This document shows, piece by piece, positions 24,276 through 32,158 of a stretch of DNA of 45,274 bases. A program made the translations under genes and the position numbers. Below the pieces are notes generated by a model. The model made no database searches. It saw only the letters and a program-made list of their open reading frames with translations, and was not told the DNA's origin. The stretch's first letter is position 1, and each line of letters begins with the position of its first letter. Source of the stretch: Pseudomonas putida (GTDB taxonomy: Bacteria; Pseudomonadota; Gammaproteobacteria; Pseudomonadales; Pseudomonadaceae); NCBI RefSeq assembly GCF_028682175.1, contig NZ_JANHKS010000044.1, positions 1 to 45,274 on the forward strand, read 5' to 3'.

Positions 24276-25754
24276 ATGGCTTTGGACCTCACCAGCCTGT
24301 TGCTGGGATTGGGGGCGGCGGCGTTGCCGTTGCTGGGGTTGGCGTGGCAACTGCAGCGCAAAGTAGCGCAACGCGAGGCAGAGGCTGCGCTGCTAGACGA
24401 GCGCTTGAGCAATGCGCAGATGGCCCAGGATGGGCTCAACGCCCAGCTGGACGCCTGCCGTGACGAGATCAGCGACCTGGGCCAGGCCAATGCGGTCAAG
24501 CAGGCCGATCTTGCGGCGCTGCGCCGGGAGGCCGAATTGCTGCGTCAGCAGCACGAACACGCGCGCCAGGCCCAGGAAAACTGGGGGCAGGAGCGCAGCC
24601 ACAAGGAAGCGGAACTGCGGCGGCTGGACGCCCAATGCGCCTCTCTGGGGGCCGAGTTGCGCGAGCAGCAGGAAAGTCACCAACAGCGCCTCAATGACCT
24701 GCAGGGCTCTCGCGACGAGTTGCGCGCCCAGTTCGCGGAGCTTGCGGGAAAAATCTTCGACGAGCGCGAGCAGCGCTTCGCCGAAACCAGCCAGCAGCAA
24801 TTGGGTCAGTTGCTCAATCCGTTGAAAGAACGCATCCAGTCTTTCGAAAAGCGCGTCGAGGAAAGCTATCAGCAGGAAGCCCGTGAACGCTTCTCGCTGG
24901 GCAAGGAGCTTGAGCGTCTGCAACAGCTCAACCAGCGCCTGAGCGATGAGGCGACCAACCTCACTCGCGCGCTGAAAGGCCAGAAGACACAAGGCAACTG
25001 GGGCGAGCTGATCCTTGAGCGTGTGCTCGAGCATGCAGGGCTGGAAAAGGGCCGCGAGTATCAAACTCAGGTCAGCCTCAAGGGCCCCGATGGCGAGCGT
25101 TTCCAGCCCGATGTGCTGATCATGCTGCCCGGCGACAAACAGGTGGTGGTGGACGCCAAGGTCAGCCTGACTGCCTACCAGCAGTACGTTTCGAGCGATG
25201 ACACGCTGATCGCCCAGAATGCGCTCAAGCAGCATGTGCAGTCGTTGCGCAGCCATGTCAAAGGCTTGTCCGGGAAGGATTACAAACGCCTGGAAGGGCT
25301 GCACAGCCTGGATTTCGTGTTGTTGTTCGTGCCTATCGAGGCGGCGTTTTCGGCGGCGTTGCAGGCTGAGCCGACGCTGTTTCAGGAAGCCTTCGACCGC
25401 AACATCGTGATCGTCAGCCCGACTACCCTGCTGGCGACCCTGCGGGTGATCGACAGCCTGTGGAAGCAGGAGCGCCAGAGCCAGAACGCCCGGGAAATTG
25501 CCGAGCGGGCAGGGTGGCTGTACGACAAGTTCGTGCTGTTCATCCAGGACCTTGACGAGGTGGGCAACCGTTTGCAGCAACTGGACAAGGCCTATGGCGC
25601 GGCGCGCAACAAGCTGGTCGAGGGCCGTGGCAATCTGGTCAGCCGCAGCGAACAGCTCAAGTTGCTGGGTGCGCGAGCGAGCAAGAATCTGCCGGCCGAC
25701 TTGCTGGAACGGGCGCTGACGGATGAAGAGGGGCTGGTTCAGTTACCTGAATGA
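24276..25754 (+). CDS. rmuC: DNA recombination protein RmuC
   Basis: 492-residue protein of the RmuC family, a predicted nuclease-fold protein that limits inversions at short inverted repeats. N-terminal hydrophobic anchor (about 5-26), then a long coiled coil rich in Gln, Glu and Arg (about 30-210), then the RmuC domain with KTQGNWGELILERVLEHAGL, FQPDVLIMLPGDKQVVVDAK and LEGLHSLDFVLLFVPIE. The ATG at 24276 has TTGGGGA in front; a TTG at 24264 is in frame. Its genome is dense in inverted repeats, which fits the family's role but proves nothing. Confidence 0.95.
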   Translation: MALDLTSLLLGLGAAALPLLGLAWQLQRKVAQREAEAALLDERLSNAQMAQDGLNAQLDACRDEISDLGQANAVKQADLAALRREAELLRQQHEHARQAQENWGQERSHKEAELRRLDAQCASLGAELREQQESHQQRLNDLQGSRDELRAQFAELAGKIFDEREQRFAETSQQQLGQLLNPLKERIQSFEKRVEESYQQEARERFSLGKELERLQQLNQRLSDEATNLTRALKGQKTQGNWGELILERVLEHAGLEKGREYQTQVSLKGPDGERFQPDVLIMLPGDKQVVVDAKVSLTAYQQYVSSDDTLIAQNALKQHVQSLRSHVKGLSGKDYKRLEGLHSLDFVLLFVPIEAAFSAALQAEPTLFQEAFDRNIVIVSPTTLLATLRVIDSLWKQERQSQNAREIAERAGWLYDKFVLFIQDLDEVGNRLQQLDKAYGAARNKLVEGRGNLVSRSEQLKLLGARASKNLPADLLERALTDEEGLVQLPE

Positions 25755-25766
25755 TCCCCCATCCCC

Positions 25767-25859
25767 CCGTAGCAGCACGGCTTGCCGGCGGGGGCGGTGT
25801 GTCAGTCACTGATGAGTTACCTGACACACCGCTCCCGCCGGCAAGCCGTGCTGCTACGG
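25767..25859. repeat. REPIN, type GTAGCAGCACGGCTTGCCGGCGGGAGCG
   Basis: Two inverted copies (left CCGTAGCAGCACGGCTTGCC, right its complement) with inner arms GCGGTGTGTCAG / CTGACACACCGC. Lies just after the rmuC stop. Confidence 0.95.
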
Positions 25860-25865
25860 TTCGCG

Positions 25866-25877
25866 GGGTTGTATACA
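25866..25877. promoter_or_regulatory. Putative operator half, GTATAC-centred
   Basis: GGGTTGTATACA here and the inverted form TTCGTATACAACCC at 26023-26036 share GGGTTGTATAC. GTATAC cores are common in sites of GntR-family regulators. Both lie upstream of the NCS1 transporter gene. Confidence 0.4.
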
Positions 25878-26000
25878 TTTCTGTAATGCACCTCGATCAG
25901 GCATTCGTGCACTGTCAGCGGGCATTTACCGTGATATTCGCTGGCGACTCATTCTTTCAAGGCCTTTTGCGACGCGGGTTCTGGCTCGCTGAAATAGCAA

Positions 26001-26016
26001 TGGCACGCATTCTGCC
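26001..26016 (+). promoter_or_regulatory. Putative sigma-54 promoter of the NCS1 transporter gene
   Basis: TGGCACGCATTCTGCC matches TGGCACG-N4-TTGC except one base, with the GG and GC exactly ten bases apart as required. Transcription would begin near 26027, about 85 bases before the ATG and inside a GTATAC site (26026-26031), so a regulator bound there could block it. Confidence 0.65.
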
Positions 26017-26111
26017 TATTGGTTCGTATACAACCCATACCTGCTCCCGTACGCAGTGTGGTCAGCCAGTACGCTTCGGGAGCCGGTTTCGTCCGATCAG
26101 GGAGAAATGCG

Positions 26112-27563
26112 ATGACCGAGCCATTGCCCAAGGGATACAGCCCGCGCCTCTATAACCGGGATCTGGGGCCGCTGCCGCAGAAGTGGAGCTGGTACAACAT
26201 CTTTGCCTTCTGGATGAGCGACGTGCACAGCGTCGGCGGCTATGTGTTCGCCGCCAGCCTGTTCGCCCTGGGACTGGCGAGCTGGCAGGTGTTGATCGCC
26301 TTGCTGGTGGGCATCTGCATCATCCAGGTGATCGCCAACCTGCTGGCAAAACCGAGCCAGCAGGCCGCCGTTCCGTATCCGGTGATCTGCCGCCTGGCGT
26401 TTGGGGTATTCGGGGCAAACATTCCTGCGGTGATCCGCGGCCTGATTGCCGTCGCCTGGTACGGGGTGCAGACCTACCTGGCTTCCAGCGCGCTGATCAT
26501 CGTGGTGCTGCGATTCTTCCCACAGATGTCGGTGTATGCCGAGCCGCATTTTGCAGGTTTGTCCTACCTTGGCTGGTTCGGTTTCCTCGCACTGTGGCTG
26601 GTACAGGCGGCGGTGTTCTGGACCGGCATGGACTCGATCCGCCGCTTCATCGATTGGGCAGGGCCGGTTGTGTATGCGGTGATGTTCCTGCTGGCAGGCT
26701 GGATTGTCTGGAAAGCCGGTTGGGCCAATATCAGCTTCACCCTGTCGGAAAAGTCGCTGACAGGCTGGGAAGCGGTGTCCCAGGTCATCATGGCAACGGC
26801 GCTGGTTGTGTCGTATTTTTCCGGCCCTACGCTCAACTTCGGCGATTTCAGCCGTTACTGCCGCAGCATGTCCGAGGTGCGTCGCGGCAATTTCTGGGGG
26901 TTGCCGGTCAACTTTCTGGCTTTCTCCCTGGTCACGGTGGTCATCGTCTCGGGCACCTTGCCGGTGTTCGGCGAAATGCTGCACGACCCGATTGCCACCG
27001 TGGCCCGCATCGACAATGACGTCGCGGTGCTGCTGGGGGCATTCGCCTTCGTCACGGCCACCATTGGCATCAACATCGTCGCCAACTTCGTTTCCCCGGC
27101 CTTCGACTTCGCCAACGTGGCGCCGAGCAAGATCAGTTGGCGGGTGGGCGGGATGATCGCCGCCGTGGCCTCGATCTTCATCACGCCGTGGAACCTGTTC
27201 AACAACCCGGCCGTGATCCATTACACCCTCGATGTGCTGGCGGCTTTCATCGGCCCGCTGTTCGGGATTCTGCTGGTGGATTACTACCTCATCAAAAAGC
27301 AGCAGATCGACGTCGATGCGCTGTTCAACGACGGCCCCACCGGGCGCTACTGGTACAGCGGCGGGGTCAATTACACCGCCGTCAAGGCGCTGGTGCTGGC
27401 CACCCTGGCCGGAATCGCGATTACCTTCGTTCCGGCGTTGCAGTCCATGGCCAATTTCGCCTGGTTTACCGGGTGTTTCCTGGGTGGTGCGTTGTTCTAT
27501 CTGTTTGCCCGTCGCAGTCAGGCCCATGAAGGCAGCGTGCTGACGCCTGCGGTCTCGGGATAA
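26112..27563 (+). CDS. NCS1-family nucleobase/hydantoin/allantoin-type transporter
   Basis: 483-residue membrane protein with about 12 helices. Family marks: NRDLGPLPQKWSWYNIFAFW at the N-terminus, LASWQVLIALLVGICII, VIRGLIAVAWYGVQTYL, the mid-protein NFGDFSRYC, and TPWNLFNNPAVIHYTLDVLA; DYYLIKKQQIDVDALF marks the last loop. It imports a nitrogen-rich base or ring compound with Na+ or H+. The start at 26112 has GGAG seven bases before it. A sigma-54-like promoter suggests induction on nitrogen limitation. Substrate unknown; uracil, cytosine, allantoin and hydantoins are all possible. Confidence 0.92.
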   Translation: MTEPLPKGYSPRLYNRDLGPLPQKWSWYNIFAFWMSDVHSVGGYVFAASLFALGLASWQVLIALLVGICIIQVIANLLAKPSQQAAVPYPVICRLAFGVFGANIPAVIRGLIAVAWYGVQTYLASSALIIVVLRFFPQMSVYAEPHFAGLSYLGWFGFLALWLVQAAVFWTGMDSIRRFIDWAGPVVYAVMFLLAGWIVWKAGWANISFTLSEKSLTGWEAVSQVIMATALVVSYFSGPTLNFGDFSRYCRSMSEVRRGNFWGLPVNFLAFSLVTVVIVSGTLPVFGEMLHDPIATVARIDNDVAVLLGAFAFVTATIGINIVANFVSPAFDFANVAPSKISWRVGGMIAAVASIFITPWNLFNNPAVIHYTLDVLAAFIGPLFGILLVDYYLIKKQQIDVDALFNDGPTGRYWYSGGVNYTAVKALVLATLAGIAITFVPALQSMANFAWFTGCFLGGALFYLFARRSQAHEGSVLTPAVSG

Positions 27564-27581
27564 ACAAAGCGTTACAAATGC

Positions 27582-27619
27582 ACCGCCGTTGGTCGGGTAA
27601 AACCACGGTTAACGGCGGT
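27582..27619. repeat. Inverted repeat after the NCS1 transporter gene
   Basis: ACCGCCGTT (27582-27590) and AACGGCGGT (27611-27619) pair exactly around 20 bases. It could fold in the transcript end, but the tail has few T residues. Confidence 0.45.
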
Positions 27620-27757
27620 TTGAAATGTCTGTTCATAAAGAAGGAGAAATTTTCTGCCGCGACACTCGGTAGCAGGCGTAAAGTGCGACTTAGCACTATG
27701 ATCTGCCTTAAGCGGACCAGAAGTTGGCTGCCGGCATTTCCCTGAAGGGGGCGTTAT

Positions 27758-27883
27758 ATGAACAGCAAACTGCAAGAATGGCTTCACGATGTGGGCGTTG
27801 CATTGGGTCTGATCGAGCGGCCGAAGCTGCAACCCATTCCCGTGCGAACCGATGATGACGAGCGTCGTCGCCCTCGCCGCTAA
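27758..27883 (+). CDS. Small protein, 41 residues, PA1414-family-like
   Basis: Begins MNSKLQEWLHDVGVALGLIE, then a Pro-rich middle (RPKLQPIPVRTDDDE) and a very basic end (RRRPRR). AAGGGGG lies six bases before the ATG, which is a strong ribosome site. From memory it resembles the short Pseudomonas family named after PA1414; in P. aeruginosa that locus also gives the small RNA SicX, and there too it lies close to gbuA. The family assignment is from recall only. The region before it is about 190 bases and no clear Anr box (TTGAT-N4-ATCAA) is visible. A hairpin follows at 27933. Confidence 0.75.
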   Translation: MNSKLQEWLHDVGVALGLIERPKLQPIPVRTDDDERRRPRR

Positions 27884-27924
27884 CGCTGGACGGCTTTCGC
27901 CCTGAACCGGATGAAAGTCCAGTC

Positions 27925-27962
27925 GTAAAAATAGCGGTGCTATCGCCCGATAGCCCGCTTTG
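27925..27962 (-). terminator. Terminator of the ACP-like gene, perhaps bidirectional
   Basis: AGCGG-T-GCTATC (27933-27944) pairs with GATAGC-CCGCT (27949-27959). On the minus strand ATTTTTAC follows, a good intrinsic terminator for the gene ending at 28043; on the plus strand the tail is TTGTCGTTT, weaker, and could serve the 41-codon gene. Confidence 0.75.
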
Positions 27963-28042
27963 TCGTTTACCGCCTCGATGCCCGACCGGCAACGAGACAT
28001 CCGCGCAACCACGTCCCGGACAGTAATCGAACGCATCTGCGT

Positions 28043-28327
28043 TCAATGTTGCTTGCGTCCTTTCATCTGCACCAGAATCAGGTCGACCAGGCCTTGCAAG
28101 GTCAGTTGCTGATAGGGCGATGGGCCCGGCAGGTGGGAAATCTGACTTCTGATCTTGCCCGGCACCACGATGCCGAATTCCGATTGCAGGTGGCTGAAGA
28201 ACTCGCTGAAGTCTTCTTCGTCCAGTTCAAGATCGGTGAGCAGGGCATCATCCTGGATCGGATCCTTGTCTACCAGAATGATCCCGAGTGTATCGAAAAC
28301 GTGCTGCTGGATTTCATGACGGTCCAT
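28043..28327 (-). CDS. Acyl-carrier-protein-like protein without the carrier serine
   Basis: 94 residues. The pattern LTDLELDEEDFSEFFSHLQ then SEFGIVVP aligns with the ACP helix II region (LGADSLDTVELV...EEEFGIEIP), and LTLQGLVDLIL with the last helix. The position of the 4'-phosphopantetheine Ser in DSL is Glu37 (DEE), so it cannot be charged in the usual way. Strongly acidic in the first half, as in ACPs, but with a basic C-terminus (KGRKQH). It stands alone, with its own terminator. Function unknown; a docking or regulatory role is possible. Confidence 0.7.
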   Translation of the reverse strand: MDRHEIQQHVFDTLGIILVDKDPIQDDALLTDLELDEEDFSEFFSHLQSEFGIVVPGKIRSQISHLPGPSPYQQLTLQGLVDLILVQMKGRKQH

Positions 28328-28528
28328 GACAAGCCTCGGCTGTGACGTGTTCGAAAATCACCCCGACGGCATGAAACCAGAGGATTGTCGTAAGACAGCC
28401 GGCTGCAACTCACTCCCTGAAATACATCGCCATTGCGGCCTCTTGGCGCGGTGCTGTCCTGATTAAGGCTAGCCCAACTTTGTCCTGGGCGATTGCCTCC
28501 CCGCTGGCGATTATTTGTAACCGGACAC

Positions 28529-28553
28529 AAAAAAGAGCGCCCGAAGGCGCCCT
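28529..28553 (-). terminator. Rho-independent terminator of the symporter gene
   Basis: GCGCC (28537-28541) and GGCGC (28546-28550) around CGAA; on the minus strand this is followed by TTTTTTG. About 30 bases beyond the stop at 28583. Confidence 0.85.
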
Positions 28554-28582
28554 TGATCTGTTGCGACAGCGTTACAGCCGGA

Positions 28583-29962
28583 TCAGGCGGCGCTGGTGGC
28601 GACCGCGCGCTGTGGCGACACCAGGCTGACCACCACGAAGCTGACCAGGCCGACGGCCAGGCTGTAGTAGATCGGCGTGTTGGCGTCCAGGCCGTCCTTG
28701 AACATGAACACCAGGGCAGTGATGAAACCCAGTGCCATGCTGCTGATGGCGCCAGCGGTGGTCGCGCGTTTCCAGTAGATCGCACCGATCAGCGGAATCA
28801 GCATGCCGCCGACCAACAGGTTGTACGCCAGGGTCAGGGCGCTGATCACGTCGTTGACCACCAGAGCGATGGCCAGGACCACGATGCCGGTCAGGGCAGT
28901 GAACAGGCGGTTGATGCCCAGGCTCGACTGCTTGCCGCCGCGCAGCTTGGGCAGCAGGTCTTCGGTCAGGGTGGTCGAGGCGGCCAGCAGACCGGCGCTG
29001 GCGGTGGACATCATGGCGGCCAGGGCGGCGGCGATGACCAGGCCACGAATGCCGTCCGGCAGCGACGCTTTGACGATTGCGGCGAAGGCGGTGTTGGGGT
29101 TGGCCAGGTCAGGCAGCAACACATGGGCAGCCATGCCGATCAGCGCGCAGGCCAGGCCATAGATGATGCAGTAGATGCCGGCGACGGAGCCTGCCACCTG
29201 GGCAACTTTCTCGGTGCGGGCGGTGAAGACGCGCTGCCAGATGTCCTGACCGATCAGGATGCCGAAGAAGTAGATCAGGAAGTAGGTGATGATGGTGTCC
29301 CAGCCGATGGTGGTCCAGCTGAAGCTCGTCGCTGGCAGCTTGGCGACCAGTTCGTCCCAGCCACCGACGCGGTACAGGCAGATCGGCAACAGGATGAACA
29401 TCAGGCCGACAGTCTTGATGATGAACTGCACGATGTCGGTCAGGGTCAGCGACCACATGCCGCCGATGGCCGAATACACCACCACGACACCACCGCCCAG
29501 CAGCACCGACACCCAGAACGGCAGGTCGAACAGCACTTGCATGACGGTGCCGATGGCCAGGATCGAGGTCACGCCGATCATCAGCGCATAGGCGAGCATG
29601 ATCACCGCGCTGGCCTGGCGGGCCATCGGGTTGTAACGGCGTTCGAGGATCTGGGTGACGGTGAAGATGCGCAGCTTGAGCAGCGGTTTGGCGAGGAACA
29701 GGTTCAGGGCAATGATGCCCAGGCCCAGCGCGGCGCAGAGCCAGAAGCCCGAGATGCCGTGCACATAGCCCAGGCGCACGGTGCCTACGGTCGAGGCGCC
29801 GCCCAGTACGGTGGCGGCCATGGTGCCCATGTACAGGCTCGGGCCCAGGTTGCGGCCGGCGACCAGGTAGTCTTCGTGGGTCTTGGCCTTGCGCATGCCG
29901 TACCAGCCCAGCACCAGCATGCCGGCTGCGTAGATCAGCACGACGAAAATATCTAAAGCCAT
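28583..29962 (-). CDS. Sodium:solute symporter (SSS family)
   Basis: 459-residue membrane protein with about 13 helices. SSS signs: RKAKTHEDYLVAGRNLG after the first helix, GTMAATVLGGASTVGTVRLGY (substrate/Na+ region), FTVTQILERRYN, and AALAAMMSTASAGLLAASTT with the Na+-binding Ser/Thr run. GGAG lies seven bases upstream. It follows gbuA on the same strand across a REPIN, the same neighbourhood as PA1418 and gbuA in P. aeruginosa as I recall it; it may import a guanidino compound or its product. Substrate unproven. Confidence 0.92.
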   Translation of the reverse strand: MALDIFVVLIYAAGMLVLGWYGMRKAKTHEDYLVAGRNLGPSLYMGTMAATVLGGASTVGTVRLGYVHGISGFWLCAALGLGIIALNLFLAKPLLKLRIFTVTQILERRYNPMARQASAVIMLAYALMIGVTSILAIGTVMQVLFDLPFWVSVLLGGGVVVVYSAIGGMWSLTLTDIVQFIIKTVGLMFILLPICLYRVGGWDELVAKLPATSFSWTTIGWDTIITYFLIYFFGILIGQDIWQRVFTARTEKVAQVAGSVAGIYCIIYGLACALIGMAAHVLLPDLANPNTAFAAIVKASLPDGIRGLVIAAALAAMMSTASAGLLAASTTLTEDLLPKLRGGKQSSLGINRLFTALTGIVVLAIALVVNDVISALTLAYNLLVGGMLIPLIGAIYWKRATTAGAISSMALGFITALVFMFKDGLDANTPIYYSLAVGLVSFVVVSLVSPQRAVATSAA

Positions 29963-30021
29963 GGAGTGTCTCCAATCATTGTTTTTATAGTGAGTCGCAA
30001 GGTTTCAGGGGTCGCATTGAT

Positions 30022-30114
30022 CCGTAGCAGCGCGGCTTGCCGGCGGGAGCGGTGAATCAGTCAATGATGATTTGCCTGACCCGACGCTCCCGCCGGCACG
30101 CCGTGCTGCTACGG
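30022..30114. repeat. REPIN, type GTAGCAGCACGGCTTGCCGGCGGGAGCG
   Basis: Inverted pair with one change in each arm (CAGCGCGG at the left, CGGCACGCC at the right). Lies between gbuA and the symporter gene. Confidence 0.95.
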
Positions 30115-30136
30115 GAAATATGCTTATGCGTTGTGT

Positions 30137-31087
30137 CTAGCGGTGGGTAACCCCCGGCAGCACGCAGAGCATCTCGTACAGCAGGTTGGCGCCCAGCAGC
30201 GAGGTGTTGCCGGTGGTGTCGTACGGCGGGGAGACTTCCACCAGGTCGCAGCCGATCAGGTCCAGGCCCTGGCAGCCGCGGATGATTTCGATCGCCTGAA
30301 TGGTGGTCAGGCCGCCGATTTCCGGGGTGCCGGTGCCGGGTGCCCAGGCCGGGTCGATGCCGTCGATGTCGAAGCTCAGGTACACCGGGCCGCCACCGAC
30401 TTTCTCGCGCACTTCAGCCATCAGCGGCGCCAGCGACTGGTGCCAGCACTCTTCGGCCTGGACCACACGGAAGCCCTGCTTGCGGCTCCAGTTGAAGTCT
30501 TCGGCGGTGTAGCCCTGGGCGCGCAGGCCGATCTGCACCACGCGGTCGCAGTCCAGCAGGCCTTCTTCGACGGCGCGGCGGAAGGTGGTGCCGTGGGCGA
30601 TTTTCTCGCCGAACATGTGATCGTTGACGTCAGCGTGGGCGTCGATGTGGATCAGCCCGACCTTGCCGTGCTTCTTCTTGATCGCCCGCAGGATCGGCAG
30701 GGTGATGGTGTGATCGCCGCCCAGGGTCAGCGGGATGATGCCGTGCTCGAGAAAGCCGTCGTAGGCCTCTTCGATGATGCGCACGGCGTCCAGCAGGTTA
30801 AAGGTGTTGATGGCGACGTCGCCGATGTCGGCAACCGACAGCGAGTCGAAGGGCGCGGCGCCCGTGGCCATGTTGTAAGGACGGATCATCACCGACTCGG
30901 CGCGGATTTCACGTGGGCCGAAACGGGTGCCAGCCCGCAGCGAAGTGCCGATGTCCAGTGGCACGCCAATGAAGGCGGCATCAAGGCCCGCGGCCGATTG
31001 CAGGTGTGGCAGACGCATCATGGTTGCGATGCCGGCGAAGCGCGGCATTTCGTTGCCGCCCAGTGGTTGGTGGAAAATCTTGTCCAC
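30137..31087 (-). CDS. gbuA: Guanidinobutyrase (ureohydrolase family)
   Basis: 316-residue manganese enzyme that splits 4-guanidinobutyrate to 4-aminobutyrate and urea in the arginine dehydrogenase route. Metal ligands are seen in GGDHTITLP, HIDAHADVNDH and SFDIDGIDPAWAPGTG. I choose guanidinobutyrase over agmatinase because the N-terminus (HQPLGGNEMPRFAGIATMMR), RPYNMATGAAPFDSLSVADI, and the divergent LysR gene match gbuA-gbuR of P. aeruginosa as remembered. GTG start with GAGG seven bases before it. Probably induced by GbuR with 4-guanidinobutyrate. Confidence 0.92.
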   Translation of the reverse strand: MDKIFHQPLGGNEMPRFAGIATMMRLPHLQSAAGLDAAFIGVPLDIGTSLRAGTRFGPREIRAESVMIRPYNMATGAAPFDSLSVADIGDVAINTFNLLDAVRIIEEAYDGFLEHGIIPLTLGGDHTITLPILRAIKKKHGKVGLIHIDAHADVNDHMFGEKIAHGTTFRRAVEEGLLDCDRVVQIGLRAQGYTAEDFNWSRKQGFRVVQAEECWHQSLAPLMAEVREKVGGGPVYLSFDIDGIDPAWAPGTGTPEIGGLTTIQAIEIIRGCQGLDLIGCDLVEVSPPYDTTGNTSLLGANLLYEMLCVLPGVTHR

Positions 31088-31180
31088 GGGATTGCCTCAT
31101 CGGTTGATTATTAATATGAGTAGACCTGTGGCGATTCTGCGAACCGCGCGGCCTGCAAAGAATCGCTGGGGCAAAATACT

Positions 31181-31202
31181 TAGTTCAGAGATTTCTGAAC
31201 TA
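31181..31202. promoter_or_regulatory. Palindromic operator between gbuA and gbuR
   Basis: TAGTTCAGA (31181-31189) and TCTGAACTA (31194-31202) are exact complements around four bases. It lies 94 bases before the gbuA start and 50 before gbuR, where a divergent LysR-type regulator usually binds. Binding by GbuR is inferred. Confidence 0.65.
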
Positions 31203-31251
31203 TCGTGAAAATCAGGTTAAGCTTTCGCCGATCCCGTTTTCCGGATGCATC

Positions 31252-32145
31252 ATGGCCAACGCACTGCCCGATCTGAAACTGCTGAGAATCTTCGTCTGTG
31301 TGGTCCGCCACCAGGGGTTTGCCAGCGCCCAGCAGGAGCTGAACCTCTCGACCTCGGCGATCAGCACCTACATGAGCCAGCTTGAGGCGGCGCTGGGCAT
31401 CGTGCTGTGCCATCGTGGCCGTGGCGGTTTCAGCCTGACCAGCAAGGGCGAACTGTTTCATCAGGAAACCCTGCGCTTGCTCGGCGAACTGGAAGGCTTC
31501 GAATTATACGCAGCAGCGCTCAAAGGCGAACTGCGCGGCACCCTGAACCTGGGTGTGCTCGACTCGACGGTCAGTGACCGGGCGCTGCCGTTCGCCGAAG
31601 TGATTGGCGCCTACAGCGAAGAGCACCCCGCAGTACATTTGCATCTGTCGGTCATGAGCCCTTACGAATTGCAGTTGGGCGTGCTGGACAATCGCCTGGA
31701 CCTGGCCATCGGATCGTTTTCCACGCGCATGAACGGCCTGCTCTACCAGCCGCTGTACCGCGAACAGCACTGGCTGTATTGCAGCAGCCGGCATCCACTG
31801 TTCGCCGAGCGGCGCATTCCGGAACCGGTGATTACCCAGCAGCGCATGGTCGGCCGCGGCTACTGGAGCCAGGCGGAACTGGCGCGCCATGGCTTCAAGC
31901 ACAGCGCGGCAACGGTGGAAAGTATGGAGGCGCAGCTGATTCTGGTGCTGTCCGGTGCCTACATCGGCTACCTGCCGGAGCACTACGCGCAGTCCTGGGT
32001 GGACTCCGGGCACCTGCGGGTGCTGTTGCCGGCCACCTTCGGCTATCAGGCGCCGTTTTCGATGATCCTGCGCCGGGGTCGCAGTCGCGAGCCGCTGATT
32101 CAGACTTTCCGCGACCTGCTCAAAGCCCAGTTGAACCCGCTCTAG
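31252..32145 (+). CDS. gbuR: LysR-family regulator of guanidinobutyrate use
   Basis: 297 residues: winged helix at the N-terminus (LPDLKLLRIFVCVVRHQGFA, then SAQQELNLSTSAISTYMSQL and LGIVLCHRGRGGFSLTSKG), followed by the two-lobed effector domain (about 90-290). Divergent from gbuA with a 164-base gap that holds an exact palindrome. In P. aeruginosa GbuR is required for induction of gbuA by 4-guanidinobutyrate. The name rests on context and recall. It is followed after 13 bases by the DTW gene. Confidence 0.85.
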   Translation: MANALPDLKLLRIFVCVVRHQGFASAQQELNLSTSAISTYMSQLEAALGIVLCHRGRGGFSLTSKGELFHQETLRLLGELEGFELYAAALKGELRGTLNLGVLDSTVSDRALPFAEVIGAYSEEHPAVHLHLSVMSPYELQLGVLDNRLDLAIGSFSTRMNGLLYQPLYREQHWLYCSSRHPLFAERRIPEPVITQQRMVGRGYWSQAELARHGFKHSAATVESMEAQLILVLSGAYIGYLPEHYAQSWVDSGHLRVLLPATFGYQAPFSMILRRGRSREPLIQTFRDLLKAQLNPL

Positions 32146-32158
32146 GAGGGCGCTCGTC

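Noticed and set aside
25887..25911. TGCAC...GTGCA inverted pair upstream of the sigma-54-like promoter, as a possible NtrC enhancer site
   Set aside because: The halves are 15 bases apart, while NtrC sites have about 7 between them; the match is only to five-base ends.
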